DNA of 36,624 bases, taken from the NCBI GenBank assembly GCA_016194865.1, contig JACQAT010000017.1, positions 1 to 36,624 of the forward strand. The letters run 5' to 3'. The position numbers and the translations under genes were made by a program. Of this stretch, positions 17,432 to 25,583 are shown one piece after another. The notes beneath the pieces are model-generated. The model did no database searches, was not told where the DNA came from, and was given only the letters and a program-made list of their open reading frames with translations. The DNA comes from Chloroflexota bacterium (GTDB lineage: Bacteria > Chloroflexota > Limnocylindria > P2-11E). Numbering within the stretch: position 1 is the stretch's first letter; every line of letters starts with the position of its first letter.

Positions 17432-18427
17432 ATGCGGGCCACCCTCATGGCGAGCGCGGCCGCGGTGCTCCTCGTCGCGGGCGCCGTGCTCGCCGGGCTC
17501 ATCGGCGCGCGCCTGACCGCCGTGCCCACGCCCTCGCCGATCCGGAGCGCCGCCCCGACGTCGACGCCCGCGCCGGCCTTCGCGACCCCCATCGACACCG
17601 CGGACCTGGTCTTCCAGCAGCCGCTGTCGGCGGGATGTGCGACGGCGGAAGCGGTCTACGTGTTCTCGGACGGCGGCGGCATCGGGCGCTTCGACGGCCA
17701 GCGCTGGACGCTCATCGACCCCACGCTGCGCACGATCGGCGCCGCCGCGTGCTCGCGGGATCGCGCCGTGGCGGTCGGCCTCGCGGGTCGGGCGATCACC
17801 ATCGACGACGGCCCGCGGTCCGTCCGCATCGACACCGTGACGTTCGAGGACCTCCTCGGCATCGGCACCGGACCCGACGCGACGGTCCTCGCCGTCGGCA
17901 CGCGCGGCACGGTGCTGCGGACCGACGCCGCGTGGCAGCCGTACGCGCGGGGGATCGAGGACGATCTGCAGGCGGTCGCGGTCGCGGGGCCGACCACCGC
18001 GTGGGCCGTGGGTCCGAGGGGCGTCACCTACCGGCTCGACGGCACCGGCTGGCATCTCGTGCCGAGCGGCGTCACGACGGGGCTGCGCGCGGTCGCGCTC
18101 GCGGGCGAGGACGTCGTCGCGGCGGGCGATGGCGGCGTCGTGCTCTCGCTGGTGAACGGGGCGTGGAAGCGCGTCGACGTCGGCACGAACGCCACGCTGC
18201 GGTCCATCGTGCGCATCGGGCGGACGTTCGTCGCGATCGTCGGCGACGGCGGCACCGTCATCCGGCTCTCGGAGACCGGTACGACGCGCCTCGACCTCGG
18301 CACGAAGTGCGATCTTCGCGCGGTCTTCGCGCGAGCGAGCGAGTACTGGATCGTCGGCTCCAGCGGCGGTCGCGCGGGCGTGTGGCGCGTCGCCGGTGAC
18401 AAACTGGAGAAATGGGGCGCGTGTTGA
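17432..18427 (+). CDS. exported beta-propeller-like repeat protein
   Basis: The 331-residue product starts with a hydrophobic signal or anchor segment (about residues 6-27), then a Pro/Ser/Thr-rich linker. The rest is made of repeats of about 40 residues with motifs such as AVGLAGRAITID, AVGTRGTVLRTD, AVGPRGVTYRLD, AAGDGGVVLSL and IVGDGGTVIRLS. This resembles the YCF48/BNR type of beta-propeller. Three cysteines lie in the mature part besides the final Cys. It probably sits outside the membrane next to HtpX. No enzymatic motif is seen and the function is unknown. Confidence 0.7.
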   Translation: MRATLMASAAAVLLVAGAVLAGLIGARLTAVPTPSPIRSAAPTSTPAPAFATPIDTADLVFQQPLSAGCATAEAVYVFSDGGGIGRFDGQRWTLIDPTLRTIGAAACSRDRAVAVGLAGRAITIDDGPRSVRIDTVTFEDLLGIGTGPDATVLAVGTRGTVLRTDAAWQPYARGIEDDLQAVAVAGPTTAWAVGPRGVTYRLDGTGWHLVPSGVTTGLRAVALAGEDVVAAGDGGVVLSLVNGAWKRVDVGTNATLRSIVRIGRTFVAIVGDGGTVIRLSETGTTRLDLGTKCDLRAVFARASEYWIVGSSGGRAGVWRVAGDKLEKWGAC

Positions 18428-19620
18428 GCGGTCCGCCGCTGGCCGGCATCCGCGTCATCGAGATCGGCAACTACATGGCCGGTCCGTTCTGCGGCATGCA
18501 TCTCGCCGATCTCGGCGCCGAGGTGATCAAGGTCGAGAACCCGAAGGGTGGGGACCTCACGCGCCAGCTGCAGCCGTTCCAGGCGGGCGAGAGCGGCAGC
18601 TTCCTGCGCCTGAATCGCGGCAAGCGCAGCCTCGCGCTCGATCTGAAGCGCCCGCGCGGCGCCGACATCTTCCGGCGCCTGAGCGCGCGAGCCGACGTCG
18701 TCCTCGAGAACCTGCGACCCGGCACGATGGCCGACCTCGGCCTCTCGTCGCGGTCCCTCATGGACGCGAACGAGCGCCTGGTCTACGTCGCGGTGAGCGG
18801 CTGGGGGCAGAGCGGGCCGTACGCCGACCGTCCCGCGCTCGACCTCATCGTGCAGGCGGAGAGCGGTCTCATGTCGGTCACCGGTGAGAAGGACGGCGCC
18901 CCGGTGAAGGTCGGCGTCTCGATCGCGGACCTCTCGAGCGCGCTGTACGCGACGGTCGGCACGCTGGCCGCGCTTCGCGCGCGCGACGCGGACGGCAGGG
19001 GACAGCTGGTCGACATCTCGATGTTCGAGTCAGCGGTCTCTCTCGCCGTCTGGGAGTCGGGTCAGTTCTTCACCGACGGCGCGGTCGCGCGCGCGAACGG
19101 CTCCGCGCACAACTTCATCGCGCCGTATCAGGCGGTGCGCAGCTCGGACGGGCACTTCGTGATCGGTCCGACCTCGGCACCCAACTGGACGGCATTTCTC
19201 CGCGTGCTGGGGCTCGAGGAGCTCGCGGGCGATCCGCGCTTCACCGACGGGCCGACCCGCAAACACAACGTCGACGCGCTCATCCCGCTGATCGAAGCGG
19301 TCACCGTGACGAACACCACCGCGCATTGGCTCGCGGGCCTGCGCGAGGCGGGCGTGCCATGCGCGACCGTCCGCGACTACGGGAGCGTGCTCGAGGATCC
19401 GCACCTGTCCGAGCGCGGCTTCCTCACCGACATCGCGCATCCGACGCTCGGGTCGGTGCGTGCCACGGGCTCGGCGATCGGTCTCACGCGCACGCCACCG
19501 GTGGTCGGGCCGGCGGGTCCCGCGCTGGGCGCGGATTCGCGCGACGTGCTGCGGGAGCTCGGCTGCGCTCCCGGCGACATCGCGGCGCTCATCGAAGAGG
19601 GGACGGTGCTGGCCACATGA
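18412..19620 (+). CDS. CaiB/BaiF-type (class III) CoA transferase
   Basis: The 402-residue enzyme moves CoA between acyl-CoA and a free acid. Family motifs are LAGIRVIEIGNYMAGPFCGMHL split by a short turn, DLGAEVIKVENP, NRGKRSLALDLK, VVLENLRPGTM and GPYADRPALDLIVQ, with the catalytic Asp at 144. The substrate cannot be read from the sequence. ATG 18412 overlaps the previous gene by 16 bases and has GGAG too close. TTG 18424 would give a TTGA overlap like others here and a typical N-terminus (SGPPLAGIR), so the true protein may be four residues shorter. A crotonase-family gene overlaps its 3' end, suggesting a shared acyl-CoA pathway. Confidence 0.9.
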   Translation: MGRVLSGPPLAGIRVIEIGNYMAGPFCGMHLADLGAEVIKVENPKGGDLTRQLQPFQAGESGSFLRLNRGKRSLALDLKRPRGADIFRRLSARADVVLENLRPGTMADLGLSSRSLMDANERLVYVAVSGWGQSGPYADRPALDLIVQAESGLMSVTGEKDGAPVKVGVSIADLSSALYATVGTLAALRARDADGRGQLVDISMFESAVSLAVWESGQFFTDGAVARANGSAHNFIAPYQAVRSSDGHFVIGPTSAPNWTAFLRVLGLEELAGDPRFTDGPTRKHNVDALIPLIEAVTVTNTTAHWLAGLREAGVPCATVRDYGSVLEDPHLSERGFLTDIAHPTLGSVRATGSAIGLTRTPPVVGPAGPALGADSRDVLRELGCAPGDIAALIEEGTVLAT

Positions 19621-20387
19621 GCGAAGACCTTCGCTACGAGGTGCGCGACGGCATCGCCTGGCTCACCTTCCACCGCCCGCAGGCGCGGAACGCGTTGACC
19701 TTCGCGATGTACGACGAGCTGCGGGATCGCGCGCTGGCGGTCAACGACGACGCGGCGATCAAGGCCGTCGTGCTCACGGGGAGTGGGGGCGCCTTCGTCG
19801 CGGGCACCGACATCGCGCAGTTCCGGATGTTCAAGAGCGAGCAGGATCCGATCGCGTACGAGCGGCGCATGGACGAGACCTGCGGCGCGCTCGAGGCGGT
19901 CCGCGTGCCGACGATCGCCGCGATCGGCGGCGCGACGACGGGCGGCGGGCTGGCGATCGCCGCCGCGTGCGACCTGCGGATCGCCTCGACGAGCGCCGCC
20001 TTCGGCATGCCGATCGCGCGCACGCTGGGCAACGCGCTCTCGATGGCGAACCTCGCGCGCCTTTCCGATCTCATCGGCGCCGGACGGGTCAAGGACCTCA
20101 TGTTCACCACGCGGATCGTCGGCGCGGACGAGGCGAAGGCGATCGGGCTGGTCAGCGAGATCACCGCGGACGATGCGCTCGAAGCGCGCGCGCAGGAGCT
20201 CGCGACGATGGTCGCCGGCTTCGCGCCGCGCACCCTCTGGGCGACCAAGGAGGCGCTCCGGCGGCTCCGCGCGCGCGACCTGCCGGATGGGACCGATCTG
20301 CTGCTGCACGCCTACCTGAGCGACGACTTCAAGGAGGGCATCGAGGCCTTCCTCGCGAAGCGCCCCCCGAGGTGGACCGGCAGCTGA
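19617..20387 (+). CDS. enoyl-CoA hydratase/isomerase family protein
   Basis: The 256-residue crotonase-fold protein has the oxyanion-hole segments GSGGAFVAGTDIAQF and GGATTGGGLAIAAACDLRIA. In typical hydratases the second region is followed by a PE pair and later an ME pair carrying the two catalytic glutamates. Here those places read MPIA and VKD, so by eye neither glutamate is conserved. It may therefore act on acyl-CoA by another reaction of the superfamily, such as isomerisation or hydrolysis. The ATG at 19617 overlaps the CoA transferase stop (ATGA). The longer frame upstream is a shadow of that gene. Confidence 0.88.
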   Translation: MSEDLRYEVRDGIAWLTFHRPQARNALTFAMYDELRDRALAVNDDAAIKAVVLTGSGGAFVAGTDIAQFRMFKSEQDPIAYERRMDETCGALEAVRVPTIAAIGGATTGGGLAIAAACDLRIASTSAAFGMPIARTLGNALSMANLARLSDLIGAGRVKDLMFTTRIVGADEAKAIGLVSEITADDALEARAQELATMVAGFAPRTLWATKEALRRLRARDLPDGTDLLLHAYLSDDFKEGIEAFLAKRPPRWTGS

Positions 20388-20391
20388 CGCG

Positions 20392-20415
20392 AATGCATGC
20401 ATATCTGCATGCGTT
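20392..20415. promoter_or_regulatory. palindromic operator upstream of the toxin-antitoxin pair
   Basis: AATGCATGCA and TGCATGCGTT form a nine-of-ten inverted repeat around the four-base spacer TATC, ending 11 bases before the antitoxin ATG. Each arm itself contains the palindrome GCATGC. RHH antitoxins normally bind such repeats to repress their own operon, so this is the probable autoregulatory site. Confidence 0.65.
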
Positions 20416-20426
20416 AACATCGGGCG

Positions 20427-20681
20427 ATGAAGCGCAAGACCTACGACGTCCAGGTGCGCGGCGTGCCTGCTGCGCTGCGCGACGGGCTGAAGCGCCGCGC
20501 GGCGGGCAAGGGCGTGTCGATGAGTCGGTACGTGATCAGGGTGCTGACCGACGACATCGAGCGCCCCACGCTCGAGGAATGGATCGAGGAGACCGGAAAG
20601 CTGCCTCGCGTCGAGGGCATTTCCGGAGCAGAGCTCATTCGCGAGATCCGCCGTGAGGCCGAGGAGGGCCTGGAGGACTGA
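20427..20681 (+). CDS. vapB: FitA/VapB-like ribbon-helix-helix antitoxin
   Basis: This 84-residue protein has a beta strand TYDVQVRGVP, a basic helix LRDGLKRRAAGKG, a turn, and helix SMSRYVIRVLTDD. That is the FitA-type RHH fold, followed by an acidic C-terminal tail that would block the toxin. ATG 20427 is the first start after the operator. Its stop TGA overlaps the CTG that starts the PIN toxin, so antitoxin and toxin are translationally coupled. Confidence 0.85.
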   Translation: MKRKTYDVQVRGVPAALRDGLKRRAAGKGVSMSRYVIRVLTDDIERPTLEEWIEETGKLPRVEGISGAELIREIRREAEEGLED

Positions 20682-21067
20682 TCGTCCTCGACGCATCGGC
20701 GGCCGTGGAGCGACTGCTGCGCACACCAGCGGGCGAGGAAGTCGTTCGTCTCCTTGTCGGTCAGCGGGTCGTCGTGCCCGCGTTGTTCGACGCCGAGGTC
20801 TTCGCCGCGGTGCGCCGCGCGCTACGACGGGGCATCGTGACCCCGGAGCGCGCTCGCTCGATGCTCCTCTGGACGGCTCGTCTGGTCGCCGAGCGGCGGA
20901 TCATGACCGATCTGCTCGCGGAAGCATTCGCGCTCCGAGATCGCTTCGGGCCACACGACGTGTTCTACGTCTGCGTCGCGATGCGGCATCGGGCGACCCT
21001 CGTCACCAGCGACCAGGGTCTCTCTCGCGCGGCGGCCGCCTACGTCGAGGTCGCGCTGGTCGCTTAG
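20678..21067 (+). CDS. vapC: VapC-like PIN-domain ribonuclease toxin, CTG start
   Basis: The 129-residue product has the four acidic residues of PIN nucleases: Asp5 in IVLDASAAVE, Glu in LFDAEVF, Asp in FGPHDVFYV and Asp in LVTSDQGLS. VapC toxins cut tRNA or rRNA. The only standard start codon in frame is the GTG at 20705, which lies after Asp5 and would give a dead enzyme. CTG 20678 overlaps the antitoxin stop as CTGA and keeps the complete domain, so I take it as the start. The gene ends four bases before the convergent permease gene. Confidence 0.85.
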   Translation: MIVLDASAAVERLLRTPAGEEVVRLLVGQRVVVPALFDAEVFAAVRRALRRGIVTPERARSMLLWTARLVAERRIMTDLLAEAFALRDRFGPHDVFYVCVAMRHRATLVTSDQGLSRAAAAYVEVALVA

Positions 21068-21071
21068 GCCA

Positions 21072-21992
21072 TCAGTGCGTGCGGAGGCGGGGATCGAGCG
21101 CGTCGCGCAGCGAATCGCCGAACAGGTTGAAGCCGAAGACGGCCAGGCTGATGGCGACCCCCGGCGCGATCGCGAGCCACGGCGCGCGCTCGAGGAACTG
21201 CATCCCGGCGCCGCGGAGCATCAGCCCCCAGGCCGGCTCCGGCTCGTTCACGCCGAGACCGAGGAATGACAGCGACGCCTCGAGCAGGATCGCCTGACCG
21301 AGGAACGCGGTCGCCATGATGATGAACGGGGCGAAGACGTTCGGGACGATGTGCCGGAGCATGATCCGGCCGGAGCCGGTCCCGATCGACCGCGCCGCCT
21401 CGATGTACGGCATGGCGACGATCGAGAGCGCGCTCGAGCGCACCACGCGCGCGACGCGCGGGATGATCGGGATCGTGATCGCGATGATCACGTTCGAGAG
21501 CTTGCCCTCGCCCCCGCCGAGCGCCGCGACGACGGCGATGGCCAGGACGATGAGCGGGAACGAGAGCAGCACGTCCATGCCGCGCTGGATGAGCTGATCG
21601 GTGCGCCCGCCGAGGAACGCCCCGACCACGCCGAGGAGCAGGCCGATCGTCGAGCCAACGAGCGATGCGCTGAACCCCACGAGCAGCGCGGTGCGCGAGC
21701 CGTAGATGAGCCGCGAGAAGACGTCGCGGCCGAACGGATCCGTGCCGACGAGGTGCGTGCCGCTCGGCGGCAGGAGCAGGTCGGCGAAGCTCGCCTGGAC
21801 CGGGTCGTAGGGAACGATGAGCGGCGCGAAGACGGCGCTGAAGATCATCACGAGGATCAGCAGCGCGCCGAACGCCCCGAGCGGGCGCTGCCGGATGAAG
21901 TCGGTCACCGCGCGGCGGGTGCGCGGCCAGCCGGTGTTCTCCTCGTAGCGAAGCCGGGCGAGCTCCTCGCTCTCCGCATCGATCGCGCTCAC
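21072..21992 (-). CDS. peptide-type ABC transporter permease, DppC/OppC family
   Basis: This 306-residue membrane protein has one helix near residues 40-60, then the extracytoplasmic motif GTDPFGRDVFSRLIYGSR, and about five further helices. The cytoplasmic EAA loop is YIEAARSIGTGSGRIMLRHI, which contacts the ATPase subunit. The C-terminus LFGDSLRDALDPR is typical. GTG 21992 follows the DppB-type stop by one base. No ATP-binding subunit gene lies in the window, so those must be encoded elsewhere. Confidence 0.95.
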   Translation of the reverse strand: MSAIDAESEELARLRYEENTGWPRTRRAVTDFIRQRPLGAFGALLILVMIFSAVFAPLIVPYDPVQASFADLLLPPSGTHLVGTDPFGRDVFSRLIYGSRTALLVGFSASLVGSTIGLLLGVVGAFLGGRTDQLIQRGMDVLLSFPLIVLAIAVVAALGGGEGKLSNVIIAITIPIIPRVARVVRSSALSIVAMPYIEAARSIGTGSGRIMLRHIVPNVFAPFIIMATAFLGQAILLEASLSFLGLGVNEPEPAWGLMLRGAGMQFLERAPWLAIAPGVAISLAVFGFNLFGDSLRDALDPRLRTH

Positions 21993-21993
21993 G

Positions 21994-22947
21994 CTAGGAG
22001 TAGCGGACCCGCGGGTCGAAGACGACGTACAGCATGTCGACCGTGAAGTTGATGAACACGAAGACCGCGGCCATCAGCAGCACGAGCGCCTGGATCAGCG
22101 TGTAGTCGCGGTGCGCGACGGCATCGACGAGCAGCTTGCCGAGGCCGTTGAGGTTGAACACCTGCTCGGTCACGACGAGGCCGCCGATGAGGAACGCGAA
22201 CTCCAGGCTGATGACGGTGACAACCGGGAGCAGCGAGTTGCGCAGCGCGTGTCTGACGACCACGCGGCGCTCGAGGACGCCCTTCGCTCGTGCCGTGCGG
22301 ATGTAGTCCTCGCCCAGCACCTCGAGGACCGACGAGCGCGTCATGCGCATCGCGACCGCGGCGTAGCGATAGCCGACCGCGATCGCCGGCCAGATGAGCT
22401 GCGCGAGATTGGCGACCGGGTCGTCCCAGAATGCTGTGAACAGCAGCGGCGGCGCCCAGTGGAAGAGCGTCAGCAGCACGAGGATCATCAGGATGCCGAT
22501 CCAGAAGGACGGCATCGCGAGGCCGCCGATGCTGAAGATACGGATCGCGTAGTCGATCCAGGTGTCCTGGTGGGTCGCGGCCAGCACGCCGAGCGGGACG
22601 GCCAGCGCGACCGCGAGCAGAGTCGCGAGGACCGCGAGCTCGAGCGAGAGGCCCAGTCGGATGCGGACCTCGTCCATCACCGGATGGTCGGTCCACAGCG
22701 ACTTGCCGAAGTCGAGACGCACGACGTCGCTCATCCAGTCCGCGAACTGGGCGGGGATCGGCCTGTCGAGCCCGAGCTGATGCCGCTCGTTCTGGATGAC
22801 CTCGGGCGGGACCGACCCGCCCGAGCCCGCGTAGCGCAGCTCGACGATGTCGCCCGGCACGAGGCGCATGACGACGAAGGTCAGGATCGCCACGCCGAGG
22901 AGGGTCGGGATCATGAGCAGGAGGCGCCCCACCACGTAGCGCTGCAC
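21994..22947 (-). CDS. peptide-type ABC transporter permease, DppB/OppB family
   Basis: The 317-residue permease begins with the typical helix RLLLMIPTLLGVAILTFVVM and the motif LVPGD. It then has QLGLDRPIPAQFADWM, LDFGKSLWT, about five more helices and the EAA loop DYIRTARAKGVLERRVVVRH. The C-terminus ends VFDPRVRYS. The start is GTG 22947. It lies downstream of the binding-protein gene beyond a hairpin, and pairs with the DppC-type permease. The substrate may be a peptide, nickel or another small solute; the sequence does not decide. Confidence 0.95.
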   Translation of the reverse strand: MQRYVVGRLLLMIPTLLGVAILTFVVMRLVPGDIVELRYAGSGGSVPPEVIQNERHQLGLDRPIPAQFADWMSDVVRLDFGKSLWTDHPVMDEVRIRLGLSLELAVLATLLAVALAVPLGVLAATHQDTWIDYAIRIFSIGGLAMPSFWIGILMILVLLTLFHWAPPLLFTAFWDDPVANLAQLIWPAIAVGYRYAAVAMRMTRSSVLEVLGEDYIRTARAKGVLERRVVVRHALRNSLLPVVTVISLEFAFLIGGLVVTEQVFNLNGLGKLLVDAVAHRDYTLIQALVLLMAAVFVFINFTVDMLYVVFDPRVRYS

Positions 22948-22960
22948 GCACGCGAGGGTA

Positions 22961-22995
22961 AACGAGGAAGGCCCCCTCTCGGGGGCCTTCTCGTT
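22961..22995. terminator. strong hairpin between binding-protein and permease genes
   Basis: A 15-base-pair stem with one bulged G encloses the loop TCTC; the core is GAAGGCCCCC paired with GGGGGCCTTC. No T-run follows on either strand. It lies 16 bases after the binding-protein stop and 13 before the permease GTG, so it may cause partial termination or protect the 3' end of the upstream message. Confidence 0.6.
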
Positions 22996-23011
22996 CAGCG
23001 CAATCGGTGCG

Positions 23012-24643
23012 TCAGTTCGCGAGCCACACGCTCACGAGGTCCTGGTTCGTGTAATGGTTCGAGCCGACCTTCCAGCCCCGCACTTTGCTCAGGTACGGGA
23101 TGATCCGGAACCACCACGGGGCGGGGTACTGGTACGCCATCTCGTCCATCGCGTAGCGCTCGATGGCCCAGACGGCGGCCTTGCGCTTCTCCGGGTCGGT
23201 CTCGCGCGCCTGCGCGTCGATCATGCCGTCGAGCTTCGCGTCGTCGTAGCCGGCACGGTTGAGACCCTTGCCGAGCTTGCTCGCGGAGTAGAACTTCGCG
23301 AGCTGCAGGTCCGGCTCGTCGAGGAAGTCGCAGTTGAAGTCGAGCCCGACGTCGAAGTTTCCGGAGGCGAGGTCCGCGAGGTACGGCGTCGTCTCCTTGA
23401 CGTCGTGAGTCACGTTGATGCCGACGGCCTTCCACTCGTTGATGAGCGCGACCGCGATGGGCTCGTAGGGAGTCGAGAGGTTGCGGTTCAGGAGCTTGAA
23501 GGTGAGGTTCTCCTGGCCGGCCGCCTTGAGGAGCGAGCGGGCCTGGTCCTTCGAGGCCTTGCCGTCCTTGCTGAACCCGGCGATCTTCACCAGGTCCGCG
23601 TCGGACTGCGCGAAGGGTCCCTTCGGGCGCATGAGGCCGCCGACGTCCTTGACGATCGTGATCTTCGACAGCGCGTCGCCGATCGTCCAGCGGTCGATCG
23701 CGAGCGTCAGCGCGCGGCGCACCCGCGGGTCGTCGAACGGCTTGCGCTTCGCGTTCGGGACGATGTAGTTCACGCAGATCCACGGCGCTTCCTGGATCGC
23801 GAGGTCGTTCGGGAGCGAGCGCGACAGGTCGTCGCGCTGCTGCGGGGTGAAGCCGCGGAACTCGATGGCGGCCTGCTTGCTCTTGATCGCGTTGACCTCG
23901 GCGGTGGAGTCGGCGATGAAGACGGCCTTGTAGCCGTCGAGGTACGGGCGGTCCTTGAGGAAGTAGTCCGGATTCTTCTTGCCCTCCCAGACCGAGCCCT
24001 TCGTGTAGCTCACGAACGTGAAGGGGCCCGTGCCGTCGACGTTCTTCTCGTACCACTTGATGTCCGTCTTCAGCTTCGCCGCGCTGTAGATCCAGTTCCA
24101 CGGCGACGCGAGGTTCGCCTGGAAGGAGGCCGCCGGGTACTTGAGCTTGAAGACGACCGTGCTCTTGTCGGGCGCCTGGATCCCGTCGACCGCCGCGTAC
24201 GCGCCCTGGCGGGAGCTGACCACGCCCTGCGGCGGGAAGATGATCTTGTTGTAGGTCGCGAGCACGTCCTCGGAGGTCATGAGCGCGCCGTCGTGGAACT
24301 TCACGTCGGTGCGAAGCTTGATCGTCCAGGTCTGCTTGTCGGCCGAGATCTCCGGCATCGCCGCGGCGACGTCAGGGACGATCTTCGTCAGATCGGCCGG
24401 ATCGAACCGGTACAGCGTGCTGTAGTGCGGCGCGGCCGGGTGAAGGAGCGCGAAGCTCGTCTCCCGGTGGGCGTCGAACGACGGCGGCTCCGCGTTGACG
24501 ACGAAGGTGAGCGTGCCGCCCGGCTTGGGCTGCTCGCCTCCGGCCACCGACGCCGCCGGTGTCTTGGCGCTCTGCTGTTGCTGCGTACACGCCGACAGGA
24601 CCACCGCGAGGACGAGTCCGAAGACCACGCCGCGTGAGCGCAT
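23012..24643 (-). CDS. solute-binding lipoprotein of a peptide-type ABC transporter (family 5)
   Basis: The 543-residue protein has a lipoprotein signal MRSRGVVFGLVLAVVLSAC with the lipidated Cys at 19, then a Gln/Ala/Pro-rich linker. The mature part carries family-5 features: GGTLTFVVNAEPPSFDAH, WTIKLRTDVKFHDG, DGTGPFTFVSY and DPRVRRALTLAIDR. ATG 24643 has GGAGGG six bases upstream; an upstream in-frame start would place extra residues before the signal peptide. It is probably the first gene of the transporter unit and lies 56 bases after the broken glycosyltransferase gene on the same strand. Confidence 0.93.
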   Translation of the reverse strand: MRSRGVVFGLVLAVVLSACTQQQQSAKTPAASVAGGEQPKPGGTLTFVVNAEPPSFDAHRETSFALLHPAAPHYSTLYRFDPADLTKIVPDVAAAMPEISADKQTWTIKLRTDVKFHDGALMTSEDVLATYNKIIFPPQGVVSSRQGAYAAVDGIQAPDKSTVVFKLKYPAASFQANLASPWNWIYSAAKLKTDIKWYEKNVDGTGPFTFVSYTKGSVWEGKKNPDYFLKDRPYLDGYKAVFIADSTAEVNAIKSKQAAIEFRGFTPQQRDDLSRSLPNDLAIQEAPWICVNYIVPNAKRKPFDDPRVRRALTLAIDRWTIGDALSKITIVKDVGGLMRPKGPFAQSDADLVKIAGFSKDGKASKDQARSLLKAAGQENLTFKLLNRNLSTPYEPIAVALINEWKAVGINVTHDVKETTPYLADLASGNFDVGLDFNCDFLDEPDLQLAKFYSASKLGKGLNRAGYDDAKLDGMIDAQARETDPEKRKAAVWAIERYAMDEMAYQYPAPWWFRIIPYLSKVRGWKVGSNHYTNQDLVSVWLAN

Positions 24644-24699
24644 TTCCACCCTCCCGACCTTCGTGCGGACCGCGGTCTGACCGCGCTGACCGGCGGTCA

Positions 24700-25583
24700 C
24701 TATACGCTCGGCTTCCTCCGCTGGATGACCTCCTGGTAGAGGTCCACGAGCCGCTCGGTGACGTGCGTCCAGTCGTATTCGACGGCCTTCCGCGAGCCGG
24801 CGCTGCCCAGGCGCTCGCGCATCGCCGGGTCGGCGTAGAGCCGCTCAAGGGCGGCGGTGATCGCGTCCGGGTCCTTCGGCTCGACCAGCAGCCCGGTCAC
24901 GTTCCGCTGCACGACCTTCTTGTAGCCGTGGATGTCGCTCGCGATCACCGGGAGGCCCGCCGCCATGGCCTCGAGCAGCACGATCCCGAACGATTCCTGG
25001 CCGGTGGAGGGCGCCACGAAGACGTCGGCGGTGCGATAGAAGCGCGCCTTGTCCGCCTCCGAGACGCGGCCGGCGAATAGCACGTCGCCGACGCCATTTT
25101 GCTTGACGAAACGCCGCAGCTCGCCGAGCTGCGGGCCCGAGCTCGCGAGGATCAGGCGGACGTCCGGGTGCCGTAGTGATTCGCGATCGGCCGCCCCAGC
25201 CAGTACGAGAACGAGAATCCGCCGAACGCGTGGAACGTCGCGACCTGCGGGCACTTCGCGCGATCGAGGATCTGCGCGGAGAGCAGCGGCACCAGCGGCT
25301 CGTGGTGATGGATGATGTCGAACCTCTCTCGATCGAGGATGCGGCTCACCAGGTACTCGAGGCGCACCGAGAGCGTGATGCGCCCGATGCTGCCGTTGAA
25401 CGGGATGGCGATGGCCTGGCCGATCGGGATGACGTCCTGGGCAGGCGGGTCGTCGCCCCACGGCGCGGTGATGATCCGCACCTCGTGTCCGAGCCGTCGC
25501 AGCTCCTCGTACGTCTCGCGGATGTACGAGTTCGCGCCGCCCGGCCGCGGATACGCGTAGGGACTGACGATGCCGATCTTCAT
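24700..25583 (-). pseudogene. PimA-like GT4 glycosyltransferase with internal deletion and frameshift
   Basis: The N-terminal part (from ATG 25583, about 139 residues) reads KIGIVSPYAYPRPGGANSYI, HEVRIITAPWG, AIPFNGSIGR, FDIIHHHEPLVPLLS and VATFHAFGG, closely resembling the acceptor domain of PimA. The frame then stops at 25152. A second frame resumes near 25165 at HPDVRLILASSGPQLG and continues through VLFAGRVSE, the donor-binding STGQESFGIVLLEAMAAG and a normal end at 24700. Compared with a roughly 380-residue PimA, about 85-90 residues are missing, including the linker and the GR-x-x-x-x-KG motif of the C-terminal domain. Such a protein should be inactive. ATGA overlap with the PHP gene shows it belonged to the lipid operon. 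An assembly collapse could also explain it. Confidence 0.8.

Noticed and set aside
19326-19616. Extension of the crotonase-family frame into the CoA transferase gene
   Set aside because: It is Arg-rich shadow sequence; the crotonase fold begins right after ATG 19617.
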